Below are positions 25,022 through 34,390 of a stretch of 64,000 bases of DNA, piece after piece. The notes below the pieces were generated by a model, which worked only from the letters and a program-made list of their open reading frames with translations, had not been told where the DNA came from and did not search any database. Made by a program: the position numbers and the translations under genes. Source of the DNA: Nostoc sp. C052 (GTDB taxonomy: Bacteria; Cyanobacteriota; Cyanobacteriia; Cyanobacteriales; Nostocaceae). Location: assembly GCF_013393905.1 (NCBI RefSeq), contig NZ_CP040274.1, positions 124,001-188,000 on the forward strand, given 5' to 3'. Position 1 is the first letter of the stretch, and every line of letters begins with the position of its first letter.

Positions 25022-25696
25022 ATGAGAATATTAATAATTGAAGATGATGATCGCATCGCTAAACCCTTAGCCGAAGATTTAAAACACCAGCATCATGCTG
25101 TTGACATTGCTTGTGATGGCATTGAAGGTTGGGAATATGCCGAAGCAGGTAATTATGATTTAATCTTATTAGATTTAATGTTGCCGCGCTTAGATGGAAT
25201 TACTCTCTGTAAACGGTTACGTGCTGCTAATTGTAACGCTTTTATTTTGATGTTGACTGCACGAGATACAACACCAGATAAAATAACTGGACTCGATGCT
25301 GGTGCAGATGATTATTTAGTTAAACCATTTGAACTAGAAGAATTAGCAGCACGAATTAGAGCTTTATCTCGGAGAAGCCCAGAAACTCACCAACTAATTT
25401 TAATTCACGGTGATTTACAATTAGACCCTAATAATTATCATGTGACTTATGGAAGCAAGCCGTTATCATTAACACATAAAGAATACATGATATTAGAATG
25501 CTTTTTGAAAAATCCTACTCAAGTTTTAACTCGCTCGGCAATTTTAGATAAATTGTGGGAGTTTGATAAATTATCCGGGGAAGAAACCGTTAAAACTCAC
25601 ATGACAAATTTAAGAAAAAAACTCAGAGCGCTAGGAAGTTCAGAGGATTTTATCGAAACTGTTTACGGTTTTGGTTATCGCCTGTGTCCTAAATAA
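25022..25696 (+). CDS. OmpR-family response regulator
   Basis: A 224-residue protein. The receiver domain (1-115) has acidic residues E7/D8/D9, phospho-acceptor D51 (LLDLMLPRLDG), Thr79 and Lys101 (VKPFE). The winged-helix DNA-binding domain (~130-222) contains LTHKEYMILECFL, a TVKTHMTNLRKKL recognition helix and FIETVYGFGYRL. Sixteen bases separate it from the sensor kinase, so they form one operon. The likely targets are its own operon and the COG4705-type gene upstream. Confidence 0.9.
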   Translation: MRILIIEDDDRIAKPLAEDLKHQHHAVDIACDGIEGWEYAEAGNYDLILLDLMLPRLDGITLCKRLRAANCNAFILMLTARDTTPDKITGLDAGADDYLVKPFELEELAARIRALSRRSPETHQLILIHGDLQLDPNNYHVTYGSKPLSLTHKEYMILECFLKNPTQVLTRSAILDKLWEFDKLSGEETVKTHMTNLRKKLRALGSSEDFIETVYGFGYRLCPK

Positions 25697-25711
25697 ATGT
25701 AAATTTAGCTG

Positions 25712-26962
25712 ATGTTTGAAAAAATTCGCCGACGGTTACTGTTATCTTATTTAATTGTATTATCATTAATCTTAGGTGGATTTGCAATTGCCGTTCGGAT
25801 TTTTTTTACCCATAGTCTCTATAAACAACAAATACAAAAGCTTGCTACATTAGCACAAGTTGGTGCTGCTAATGCCGAGTTTGATAAGGGTAAAATTAGA
25901 ATTGAAAATGACTTACCTCTAGATAAATTGTTTAAAAATCATCAAGAATTAAGCTGGTTTGATACTAAAGGTAATCTCATCGAAAAACAGGGACAAGATA
26001 TTTTAAGTTTACCTGCTCTCAAAGAAGGAGAACAAATTAGTACAGTTGGTAAAAATCGCATTCAGTCTGTTACTTTACAAATTATTAGTAGTGATGATAA
26101 AGAGTTGATTGGATATGTAAGAGCAAGTCAATCTCTAGAAGAATTCGATGAAACTTTAAATAAATTAGATTTGGGGTTAGGTGGTGGAATTGTTGTAGCC
26201 TTGATTATTAGTGGTGCTGGTGGAGTTTGGCTAACTCATCAAGCGATGCAACCAATTGAAGAAAGTTTTGAACGGTTAAAACAGTTTACTGCTGACGCTT
26301 CTCATGAACTCCGCAATCCTTTAATGGTGATTAAAAGTAATGCAGGGGTAGCACTTAAGTATCCAGAGGGAATGCGAGAAACTGACGCAGAAAAATTTCA
26401 GGCTATTTCTAGTGCTACTAATCAAATGACTCGACTTACAGAAGACTTACTATTTTTAGCTCGTCATGATAATATTCCTAACCACATTAAAGAAACTGTT
26501 AATCTTAGTTCAATTTTAAATAACTTAGTGCAACTATATCAGCCGCAAGCAATCGCTAAACAAATTCATCTGAAAAATCAATTGACTGAAAAGCTTGATC
26601 TGTTAGGCGATCCGCATCAGATAACACGATTATTTAGTAATTTAATTCAAAACGCTATACATTATACACCACCAAAAGGGACAATAGAAATCATAGCTAA
26701 TCGTAGTGTTTCCTATTTAATAGTTAATGTCCAAGACACAGGTGTAGGAATTGCACCAGGAGATTTAGAAAATATTTTTGAGCGTTTTTGGCGAGTAGAT
26801 AAATCACGTTCTTATAATTCTGGTGGTTCTGGTTTAGGATTGGCTATTGCTCAAGCTATTGCTAAGAATTACGGTGGATTAATTACTGCCACAAGTCAAT
26901 TGGGAATTGGTAGTTGTTTTACTGTGCGTTTACCAGTAAGTTCACTTAATGAATGTTTTTGA
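25712..26962 (+). CDS. Membrane sensor histidine kinase
   Basis: A 416-residue kinase. Transmembrane helices at ~9-31 and ~155-176 flank a ~120-residue periplasmic sensor with no recognised domain. A short linker leads to the HisKA domain with H198 (ADASHELRNPL). The ATPase domain has an N box (NLIQNAIHYTPPKG), G1 (VQDTGVGIAPGDLENIFERF) and G2 (GGSGLGLAIAQAIAKNYGG). The order is that of EnvZ/RppB-type kinases and it will phosphorylate the regulator encoded just upstream. The signal is unknown. Confidence 0.9.
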   Translation: MFEKIRRRLLLSYLIVLSLILGGFAIAVRIFFTHSLYKQQIQKLATLAQVGAANAEFDKGKIRIENDLPLDKLFKNHQELSWFDTKGNLIEKQGQDILSLPALKEGEQISTVGKNRIQSVTLQIISSDDKELIGYVRASQSLEEFDETLNKLDLGLGGGIVVALIISGAGGVWLTHQAMQPIEESFERLKQFTADASHELRNPLMVIKSNAGVALKYPEGMRETDAEKFQAISSATNQMTRLTEDLLFLARHDNIPNHIKETVNLSSILNNLVQLYQPQAIAKQIHLKNQLTEKLDLLGDPHQITRLFSNLIQNAIHYTPPKGTIEIIANRSVSYLIVNVQDTGVGIAPGDLENIFERFWRVDKSRSYNSGGSGLGLAIAQAIAKNYGGLITATSQLGIGSCFTVRLPVSSLNECF

Positions 26963-27590
26963 AGAAGGCAGCTATGCTGGAGGCAGAGAGCTTTTATGTT
27001 TCGTTCAGATGGGGATTCAAACCCTCTTCTGTTCGAGAGCCACCAAAAATTCTAGTTTTGTGGGGGTCTTAAACCCTTGCTCCAACGAGAGCGCGCAGAC
27101 GGTGACGCTCCTGCGTCGCTAACCCTACGCTATCGGGTAAGAAGAGTTGGGATAAATCCCTTCTGCCTTCTCCCAAGGGGAGACGCGTTCGCAAAGCGTC
27201 TCGCAGAGAAGCGCGACTTTGCCCTCTGCCTTTCTTGATAAAGCTTTTATAGTTCTACCCATCCATATAAATCCAAAGCCTGTAAACCTACGCTTAACAA
27301 ATTCAGGTAAATCTTTTCGAGTTCTTTACTTTTAGTGTGTAAAGTGCAACTACTTACCAAAGATTACTGATTAATAACCATGAACTTGAGTTTTAGTTGT
27401 GCTATGGAACAATGCTTGAAAAACATAACTCAACATCCATCTCTTGCAAGGCTTTTCCCTATCTCTATCTTTAGCGATATAAAAAGCTGATTTCAATAGA
27501 ATCTGTCAATAATGTTGTACTAAACTTCCAAATTCTTAATTTTTGTTATCCAGAGTAAATTCGTTCACTATATGTTTCAGGAAGCTTAAT
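26963..27590. other. Intergenic region carrying a dispersed repeat
   Basis: There is no gene in these 628 bases. The first half holds the repeat described separately (27060-27235). The second half is AT-rich and ends in the ribosome site (AGGAAG, 27579-27584) of the DUF2808 gene. Confidence 0.5.
27060..27235 (+). repeat. Nostocales-type palindromic repeat
   Basis: This GC-rich stretch consists of short palindromes, including GAGACGC at 27180-27186 facing GCGTCTC at 27196-27202, and units such as GACGCTCCTGCGTCGC and CCTACGCTATCGGG. Sequences of this form are scattered through Nostoc/Anabaena-type genomes outside genes. No transposase is encoded. Confidence 0.6.
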
Positions 27591-28064
27591 ATGAAAAAGC
27601 TAATTTATGCTATTGCATTAACTTTAACAATTGCGTCTTTATCCTCGGCTGCCTATAGCACAACCACGATGAAAAATAGCAGATTTCCTAATATTATTGG
27701 GGCAGTGCAATTCCCTCAAAATAAGGCGAAAGTTGTCAGAGATTCTTTCCAGCTAAAAATTCCCCAAGATAGCAGAGCTTTATCCCAGATGACTATTGCT
27801 GTACCTCAAGGTTTAACTGTAAGGAATAACATTAACTTATCTGACCAGTCCGGTCAAAAAATTCCTGCCAATATTACTGTTAATGGTAGAACCATTACAA
27901 TTGCTTTCCCTCAACAGGTAGCTCCTGGAACTGAACTCAACATTGATCTCAATCGCGTCTTAATCTCAGGAACTTCTAATGCTTGGCTCTATCCGGTTTC
28001 TGTCAGGCTTGTGGGGCTAAATGCGGATATCCCAGTGGGTGTATTTCGGCTACGAATTTACTAA
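27591..28064 (+). CDS. Exported DUF2808 protein
   Basis: A 157-residue protein starting at ATG 27591 (MKKLIYAIALTLTIASLSSA), with an AGGAAG ribosome site six bases upstream. It has a signal peptide with a probable cut near residue 22. The mature domain (VQFPQNKAKVVRDSFQLKIP, then TIAVPQGLTVRNNI and APGTELNIDLNRVLISG) is DUF2808, a cyanobacterial beta-rich exported domain of unknown function. No partner gene is obvious. It is followed by the interrupted methyltransferase gene. Confidence 0.85.
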   Translation: MKKLIYAIALTLTIASLSSAAYSTTTMKNSRFPNIIGAVQFPQNKAKVVRDSFQLKIPQDSRALSQMTIAVPQGLTVRNNINLSDQSGQKIPANITVNGRTITIAFPQQVAPGTELNIDLNRVLISGTSNAWLYPVSVRLVGLNADIPVGVFRLRIY

Positions 28065-28148
28065 AAGGTATTTTTGGTAGAAGTTTTTGCTCAGACAGAT
28101 GTAATCTTTTTACAAGTCTATCCAAAATTACCAATAATACTTTATTAA

Positions 28149-28653
28149 ATGAAAAATATTGCGGAAACTGCGTATTTAGTGGCAATGTATCGCGCATTAG
28201 AAAGCGAACGTGTAGATGCATTATTTAAAGATCCATTAGCGCGTATATTAGCTGGTGGAAAAGGTGAAATGCTTGTTGAGGTTATAGGAGAGAAAGAAAA
28301 AATTACAAATGCGATTGCCATCCGCACTTATGTTATTGATCACTTGATTTTACAGTTAGTTAATTCTAAAAACATTGACACTGTAATCAATCTGGCTGCG
28401 GGGTTAGATACTCGACCCTATCGATTACCTTTTTGTGCATCGCTTTGTTGGATTGAAGTTGACCTGCCAGAAATCATTGCTTACAAAGAACAAGCACTTC
28501 AAGATGAGCAACCTTTGTGTTTTCTTGAGCGTGTCCAACTCGATATTACTAACGTGGCATTGAGAAAAACTTTTTTCTCAGAGATTAATCTTGCAACGAG
28601 ACAGGCGCTAGTGATTACAGAAGGGTTGCTATCATATCTACATGAAACCCAAG
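28149..28653 (+). pseudogene. SAM-dependent methyltransferase (LCMT/TIGR00027 type), 5' part, interrupted by an IS
   Basis: The first 168 codons encode the N-terminal part of a class I methyltransferase of the leucine-carboxyl-methyltransferase-like group: TAYLVAMYRALESER, the SAM loop NLAAGLDTRPYRLP, VDLPEIIAYK and VITEGLLSYLHETQ. At HETQ the frame runs into an IS5-family element. The remainder lies at 29550-29953. Removing the IS and one target duplication restores an exact 302-codon frame, so the insertion appears recent and no other damage has built up. The shortened product lacks the C-terminal substrate part. Confidence 0.85.
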
Positions 28654-28718
28654 AACCTATCCCACTAATGCCAGATTGTAGTAATCTATTTTTTGGCAAG
28701 AGGTTGGATGTATTAGTG

Positions 28719-29189
28719 ATGGCTGGACGTTTTGAGGGATTGAGCGACCTAGAATGGAAGCTATTTGAGGATATATTTCCTAAGCAGGCATCCAAACGTG
28801 GTAAAGGAATGCCTCATGCACCGTATCGCTATGTATTAAATAGTCTGTTATACATTCTGATAACTGGATGTCGATGGTGTGACCTTCCACGAGGGGATAT
28901 ATGGGCATCGAAAAGCTCATCCCATCGATGGTTAAAGCGATGGCGTTCTGATGGGACATTTGAATATATACAAGGACGTGTATTAGCGATCGCTAATGAG
29001 AAGGGGCTTATAAACTGGGACTTTGGGGCTGTTGACGGCTCTTTTTCCCCCGCTCAATGGGAGGAGGTGAAGAAGTTGCGTATGGAGGGAAAGGGAAAGG
29101 TGTTCTTATCCATACACTTACCGAAGGTGGTGGAATGCCCTTGGCTAATTGCACTACCCCAGCCAATGGCAACGAGAGAGAACAAGTAA
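28719..29189 (+). CDS. IS427-like transposase, frame A
   Basis: A 156-residue frame starting MAGRFEGLSDLEWKLFEDIF. It carries the DUF4096-type N-terminal domain (YRYVLNSLLYILITGCRWCDLP) and the first catalytic Asp in NWDFGAVDGSFSP. The remaining DDE domain is in the overlapping -1 frame. The sequence CTTTTTCCCCC at about 29041-29051 is a plausible slippery site just after DGS. The full transposase would be the fusion of both frames. Confidence 0.8.
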   Translation: MAGRFEGLSDLEWKLFEDIFPKQASKRGKGMPHAPYRYVLNSLLYILITGCRWCDLPRGDIWASKSSSHRWLKRWRSDGTFEYIQGRVLAIANEKGLINWDFGAVDGSFSPAQWEEVKKLRMEGKGKVFLSIHLPKVVECPWLIALPQPMATRENK

Positions 29190-29542
29190 TACCTCTACTC
29201 GATAAAGTTAAACTTAAAACATTAAAACGTGGCAGACCACGTAAGCGAATCAAAGTACTAGCTGCTGATAAAGGTTACGACTCGAAACAAAAACGCGCTG
29301 ACCTGCGGAAACGAGGTATTCGTCCTCAAATCCCGAAACGAGTTTGGAAAACCAAGAAAAATAGAGGAAGACCAATCAAAATCTCTGTTCCTAGATTTCA
29401 GCAAGAACGGTGTTTTGCTTGGTATCAGCGCAAATACCGCCGTCTCGTTGTTAGATGGGAACGTCAAAAAGTTTACTTCGATGCATTCATTGACCTTGCT
29501 ACAATCCACATCTGGATTAACAAAATATTATTAGTGGGATAG
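29043..29542 (+). CDS. IS427-like transposase, frame B (DDE domain)
   Basis: This frame supplies GGGEEVAYGGKGKGVL, then the second catalytic region (IKVLAADKGYDSKQKRADL) and the C-terminal RxxxE-like segment (RKYRRLVVRWERQKVYFDAF). It is read after a -1 shift from frame A. Its stop codon lies inside the right inverted repeat, as usual for this group. The element appears intact, so it may still be mobile. Confidence 0.8.
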
Positions 29543-29549
29543 GTTCAAG

Positions 29550-29953
29550 TAGCATTACTTGCAACCGATATTTATGAGCAATCTAATCTGAATTGGTGGC
29601 TATTTGAATTGGAATCATCATTAGCGTTAAAAGATTATGATCAAGTTTACGCTCGGAAAATTTTCGACCAATATTTTGGGAATGGAAATAAAACTTTGTT
29701 ATTTGCTCCTGAGCAAGGAGCAGAATTTTTTCAACAGTATAATTGGAAAGTTGCAAAATCTGTATCTGCATGGAGAGAGTTACACCGACTCAACCGAGGG
29801 ATAAAATTTACCTGGTTACTAGAAAGAATTATGAAATGGATTTCTAATGAATCTTGGGAAAAAATTCAGCATCAAGGTAGTGTTGTATTGCTTGAGAGAA
29901 GCCCCGCCGTTGGCAATCTAGTAAAAACAAAGGAGGTTTTTGAAAAGAGATGA
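29550..29953 (+). pseudogene. SAM-dependent methyltransferase, 3' part
   Basis: After the IS and its CAAG duplication the frame resumes as VALLATDIYEQSNLNWWLFE and runs to LLERSPAVGNLV and the stop at 29953. It encodes the C-terminal ~134 residues of the methyltransferase begun at 28149. It has no ribosome site of its own and is probably not translated. Confidence 0.85.
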
Positions 29954-30155
29954 TTCAACAACCTCTTATTTTTTGACCAATATCCCCTACCCCCTCACAT
30001 CCTAGAGATCCTTATCCATTATGAATTTAGTGAAAACAAGCGTGCCATTCGATTTATCCCCCTAATTTTTAGCAGCTGACTTTGAGGCACTGCTCCCAAT
30101 ACAATCGAAGTTTGGTAATATCCGAAAAATAATTGTAAAAGGAAAAGAATATATT

Positions 30156-30380
30156 TTGAACACCAGACTTTCTCGTAGGGTTGGCAGAGGTATTGCCTCT
30201 GTATTCATCTCCGGTTTGAGCTTTTGCTTTCACAATGCGGTAATTAGTGGCACATTACCAACTAAGTTATATTTGGACACAGCTAAATTTCAAGCAAAGT
30301 CTACCCCCGTCGCAGGGAAGGAGCGATCTCGACCAAGTATTATCCCTGGTACTTTTGTGATTCTGGTTTTAGGAGATTGA
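30156..30380 (+). CDS. Doubtful small protein with hydrophobic N terminus
   Basis: A 74-residue frame from a TTG with a weak upstream AAGGAAA. The N-terminal 30 residues (RRVGRGIASVFISGLSFCFH) could be a signal sequence. Nothing in it is recognised and no ATG is available. The surrounding 29954-30711 otherwise holds only repeats, so this may be noncoding. Confidence 0.25.
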   Translation: MNTRLSRRVGRGIASVFISGLSFCFHNAVISGTLPTKLYLDTAKFQAKSTPVAGKERSRPSIIPGTFVILVLGD

Positions 30381-30464
30381 CCAAAACAATTGTCAGGGGA
30401 GCAATTCGCAATTTTTTGATGCTTAAGGTTAACAGTCTGCCAAGCAAACTTTGCATGGTGGTCA

Positions 30465-30632
30465 GTACTTGTGCACTTGTGCAGGGGAGAGACTTATCCT
30501 GGATTTCTCACCAATGCTCAAAGCCTGTGCTTGTGCAGGGGAGCAGGGGAGCAGAGGAGCAGAGGAGAGTTCAATGTGCCAAGTTCAATCCCCTCCGCCC
30601 CTCCGCCCCTCTGCCCCTCTGCATTTCAAACT
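30465..30632 (+). repeat. G-rich/C-rich palindromic repeat
   Basis: GTGCAGGGGAG units occur twice (about 30479 and 30534), followed by GAGCAGAGGAGCAGAGGAG and, after ~35 bases, the complementary CCGCCCCTCTGCCCCTCTGC run ending near 30630. It is the same dispersed family as at 9292-9372 and 44560-44645. It lies downstream of the phosphatase partner gene. Confidence 0.7.
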
Positions 30633-30711
30633 TGTGAGAAATGCGGGTTATATAAGTCCTTTCACCTCTGCCAGTATCCACCCATCAATTTTGAGTTGGT
30701 GAACTATTAGG

Positions 30712-32241
30712 TTAATGTTCTGGTTTAAAGTCCTCCCCAGATCCCTCTTTCTCCTTGTTAGTTGGGGCAAAAGATATACCTCGTAGCACTTGACCAGAGA
30801 TGGGGGTACGGATGAGGTGGAACTGCTCAGACGCAGATTGTACGGCTGTTGTGTAGGAAAGTCTATCAGTGATGGCAACCACTTCGTTTGGATCTGCTCC
30901 TTGATCACCGCTACCGCTAATGGTTGAAGTTACTGCATACAATGTGACAGTGCCATCAGAATTGACATGACCTGTAAGATTGCGAAGACCATCTGTTGCG
31001 GGATTGTCAGCAGCAGGTAAACCAGCTACGGGGTATTGCTGACCAAGATTCAAGCCTTTTTGCAAAACGTAGTCCAATTGCCAGGTGCCGTTTACCAAAC
31101 TCCACTTTTGAAGACCTGCGGTAGTGCTGGTTGCAGCATCAGCAGCAACACCATCGCCCTCATCGGCAACATACAGCGTAGTTGCGTTAGCAAACCAAAT
31201 ACCAAAGGGATAGTAGATGGGTTGGACAGTTCCATTCACGTTCTTGCCAGTCTTAGCGAGATTCGTGGGGAAGCCAGGCAGGATGGTAATTGGTGCAGTA
31301 GCTGCATTGGCGAGGGTTGGTAAGCTACCTGCGTTACCGACCTGGTATACAGTATTAATTCCGTTGCTACCACTACCTTTGGTTACATACAAAGTGTTAT
31401 TGAAAATAGTCTCGCCTCGGAAATTGTTGTCTTTGGCAGTCTTGTCGGCTGTGTAGCCATATTGAGTAATGTTGAACGATCCTACCTGATTAGTGCCAGG
31501 AGTTGATGGAGTTGCGTTCTGACCAGGAATGACAATCTGCACACCCGCCGCCGCTGTAACTGCTGGCGAGCCGTTGCCATTACCAGCATTACCCACAGTG
31601 TAGTACAAGCCATTTGAACCTAGTATTCCTGCACGACCATTGTTCCCAGGATATGCGTTGGTTGTAGTTACCTTGGGGGTGAGAAAACCGTGAGAGATAA
31701 AATGTGGATTATCAAAGTTAATTTGCGCTACTGCTCTATAGGTGGCAGTCGTTGTCACAGGATTGCCAGGTTCGGTAATTCCTGGCGTATTAGAGTTTGA
31801 CACGTCGAGCTGATTGATTGGGCTAACGTAACCCATGAAAGTCAGCCCTTTGCCATCGGGTGTGAGATTTAAGGCTAATTCCGATTTGGATGGAAAACTG
31901 GTAGTAATGACACTAGGATCAACGTACATTGTACGGATATCTTTACCACAAGTAGTAATCTCCTGGAGGAAAATTGGTGAAGTGATGCCAAAGCTGCCAT
32001 CAACTGTATCATTTTTAAAAACATCTGGATAAGTACCGTTTGCGATCGCTATACCCCCACCCGGAAGTGTCTGACCGACAGTTACGGTACTAGCTGTACC
32101 CGCATAAGTACTGCCAGAAATAATCAGGTGATCTGCATTAGAACATTTATCATCCTTGTTCCAATCATCAGCTATTTTAACTATGGGCGAGGAGTAGTCA
32201 GATGTAATTGCTGGAGGCTGTAAGTATTGAATTGGTATCAT
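30712..32241 (-). CDS. Exported-type protein usually paired with alkaline phosphatase-family enzymes
   Basis: About 509 residues from the ATG at 32241 (MIPIQYLQPP). The sequence has repeated beta-propeller-like blocks: TASTVTVGQTLPGG, GSFGITSPIFLQEIT, FPSKSELALNLTPDGKGLTF, GRAGILGSNGLYYTVGNAGNG, FGIWFANATTLYVADEGDG and a closing VLRGISFAP. I know this pattern from uncharacterised proteins encoded next to secreted alkaline-phosphatase-family enzymes, as here. Those relatives begin with a signal peptide, which is missing at the first good ATG; the upstream in-frame stretch to 32412 has no signal-like sequence either. The 5' end may therefore be damaged. Confidence 0.6.
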   Translation of the reverse strand: MIPIQYLQPPAITSDYSSPIVKIADDWNKDDKCSNADHLIISGSTYAGTASTVTVGQTLPGGGIAIANGTYPDVFKNDTVDGSFGITSPIFLQEITTCGKDIRTMYVDPSVITTSFPSKSELALNLTPDGKGLTFMGYVSPINQLDVSNSNTPGITEPGNPVTTTATYRAVAQINFDNPHFISHGFLTPKVTTTNAYPGNNGRAGILGSNGLYYTVGNAGNGNGSPAVTAAAGVQIVIPGQNATPSTPGTNQVGSFNITQYGYTADKTAKDNNFRGETIFNNTLYVTKGSGSNGINTVYQVGNAGSLPTLANAATAPITILPGFPTNLAKTGKNVNGTVQPIYYPFGIWFANATTLYVADEGDGVAADAATSTTAGLQKWSLVNGTWQLDYVLQKGLNLGQQYPVAGLPAADNPATDGLRNLTGHVNSDGTVTLYAVTSTISGSGDQGADPNEVVAITDRLSYTTAVQSASEQFHLIRTPISGQVLRGISFAPTNKEKEGSGEDFKPEH

Positions 32242-32488
32242 GATGTTTGTATATGCTGTGTGAACGGATTTTCTGAGACTCGAATCATCTTTTTTTTGCA
32301 GCGATGTATCCGCAACAAATCTTCTCTTCATCCCTTCAGTAGATCGTGGTAAACAGAAGATTTGCTTACCCTGAAGTATTGAAGAGATACAAGTGTGATC
32401 TTTGCAGTACAACGATTCGCTCTAAGCGCAGGAATTACTAGAAACTGATGTGGGTTTAACACATCAATTTCTTCATTTGGAGTTTTTT

Positions 32489-34390
32489 TTATTCTTCGTA
32501 CTCCCTGCGCTCTTGATCTATTTGGTATTTTTCTATTTGCGATTCCCTACAGTTAAGTGGTAATGTCTGGGTTCTATCAATCTGAACACCTTGCAGTCGT
32601 TGAGGATTTAAACCTAGAGCCTGTAATGTAGTTGGAGCAATTTGGGTGGTAGAAACAGTTCGACTGATAGTTTTACCTTGCAGATTGCGAGAAAATCCAG
32701 TGCTACCGACAATTAGGGCTACGTGGGTGTCAGCATCAGTAAATCCACCATGCTCTGCACGCTTCTTGGTAGCGTTACCAAAGAAATAGCCAGTTTTGAG
32801 TGGAACAATAATGTCAGGGGTGCGTTCGTTTGTCCTTGGATCTCCCAATCCAGCATTGATGATGCTCTGACCATACAATACCTGACCCTGAGCAGCAGCA
32901 TCCTCAGTTGAAAATGCCAGCCCAGTATTTGGATCAATCGTATTATCAAATGAGTAATTTTTGGACTTCAGCAGGGCTACTGCTTCTCGGACATCAGATG
33001 AATTTTTCAAGAAGATCAGCGATGAAGTATCCTGACCTCGCTCAGAAGCAATCTGGATGCCGTTTCTTACTAACAGAGCAGCAACAGCAGTCAGGTTTCC
33101 ATCGCCACCAGCAACACCAGTAACACTATCAAATGTACTGCTCAAACCAACAGTTGGATCTTTGACGGGATTTTGCCCGTGCTTGGCGGTCAAAATCACC
33201 AAAGTTGAACTGTCTAATCCTTTCTTTTTCAGTTCATCCAAAATCAGACCAATGCTGGCATCAGTGTGAGCTACTGCACTTACCAGGTCAGGACGGGCAT
33301 TGCCATTAGAGTCAATTCCACCACCATTAAATTGAGAGGCAGTCTCTTTCTCGCCGACGCTGACAGCTTGGAAATTCAAGCCAAAAATTGCTGGAGTGCC
33401 TACTTTTATAGTGCCGGAATCGTTCAATCCATCAATTTCGTTTAATATCTGCTTAACCTTGAGATCGTCGTAGGCTGAGGTTGTTGCTACACTTGTGAAC
33501 TGGCTGGCGCTAAAGCCAGCAGGTGGAGCCTTAAACAGAGCCGGATTACCCTTTGTCCCGTCATTAAAGAAAGTGGACGTGATTTTAGAGTTGGTGTTGG
33601 AGTAAGGAGTACCTGTTGATTGATCGACTAAAGCCCCAAGGGTATTGGGGAGAAGTCCTGGCTTAGTTGTATCAATCGCCACTGCTGCGTTAATTTCTAG
33701 TGAAGAGTAATCGCTAATGCTACCAACCCGACCCGTTGCCAAATTAAACTTCGTTGGGTCTTGTGTATTTCCAGCGAGGATGGTGTAAGCTGCGGGATGC
33801 TTGTCAGACCAAGCAGTACGCAGTCCTGCCGCGCTAGCTACGTCAAAAATGGTGTTTACTTTTAGGTACTGGTTGGGGTAAACAGGGTTGCCATTGCGAT
33901 CGACTGGCAATTGGGTTTTATCAAATCCCTGACCGCCATCTAAGGTGCCACCCTTACCATTATTCCAAGATGCATCAACGTTTTCAGCAAATTCTACGAC
34001 AGTACCTGGTTTGGCTGTGCCTGCGGTGATTTGGGCAGCAGTAGTGCCTGGGGCATACAAGGCGCGACTGTAGGATTTATCATAAAATACACCTGTCGTG
34101 CCGGGGGTGGCACCAGTGATATAGTTTAGCTCCCCAGGAAAGGAATCTGATGGTGCAGAAGCGAAAGCATTAGTGTATGTCACACCTTCTCTCTGCAACC
34201 GCTTGATATTTTTCAAAGAAGATTGCAGATTAGCAACTGATAGATCCCAGTTGTGCAATCCATCAATCGAAATAATCAGAACATGACTAAAGCGGGCAGT
34301 TGTATTTCCGATACTGATTGCTTGGACAGCAGGAATCAAGATGTTGCTAACAATCGCCGTCGTCAACACCCCAAAAAGCGTTTTCTTCAT
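32489..34390 (-). CDS. Secreted alkaline phosphatase superfamily / type I phosphodiesterase
   Basis: A 633-residue protein with a signal peptide (KKTLFGVLTTAIVSNIL, cut near VQA, residue 23). The metal-binding aspartate is D43 (HVLIISIDGLHNWDL) and the nucleophile is probably S83 in APSDSFPGELNYITG, at the place where nucleotide pyrophosphatases carry T-F-P. Later ligands are in VSAVAHTDASIGLIL, ILTAKHGQNP and EHGGFTDADTHVALI. It should hydrolyse phosphate mono- or diesters outside the cytoplasm. The partner gene follows 76 bases downstream. A weak Pho-box-like sequence lies far upstream near 34880, so phosphate control is possible but unproven. Confidence 0.85.
   Translation of the reverse strand: MKKTLFGVLTTAIVSNILIPAVQAISIGNTTARFSHVLIISIDGLHNWDLSVANLQSSLKNIKRLQREGVTYTNAFASAPSDSFPGELNYITGATPGTTGVFYDKSYSRALYAPGTTAAQITAGTAKPGTVVEFAENVDASWNNGKGGTLDGGQGFDKTQLPVDRNGNPVYPNQYLKVNTIFDVASAAGLRTAWSDKHPAAYTILAGNTQDPTKFNLATGRVGSISDYSSLEINAAVAIDTTKPGLLPNTLGALVDQSTGTPYSNTNSKITSTFFNDGTKGNPALFKAPPAGFSASQFTSVATTSAYDDLKVKQILNEIDGLNDSGTIKVGTPAIFGLNFQAVSVGEKETASQFNGGGIDSNGNARPDLVSAVAHTDASIGLILDELKKKGLDSSTLVILTAKHGQNPVKDPTVGLSSTFDSVTGVAGGDGNLTAVAALLVRNGIQIASERGQDTSSLIFLKNSSDVREAVALLKSKNYSFDNTIDPNTGLAFSTEDAAAQGQVLYGQSIINAGLGDPRTNERTPDIIVPLKTGYFFGNATKKRAEHGGFTDADTHVALIVGSTGFSRNLQGKTISRTVSTTQIAPTTLQALGLNPQRLQGVQIDRTQTLPLNCRESQIEKYQIDQERREYEE

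Larger units (their letters stand above)
28654..29545 (+). mobile_element. IS5-family (IS427-like) insertion sequence
   Basis: An 892-base element with 16-base perfect terminal inverted repeats (AACCTATCCCACTAAT at the left; its reverse complement at the right), flanked by CAAG direct repeats at 28650-28653 and 29546-29549. If the ends are placed one base further out, the duplication would read AA, so a 4-base duplication is likely but not certain. It contains two overlapping transposase frames joined by a -1 frameshift. It sits inside the methyltransferase gene. Confidence 0.9.
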
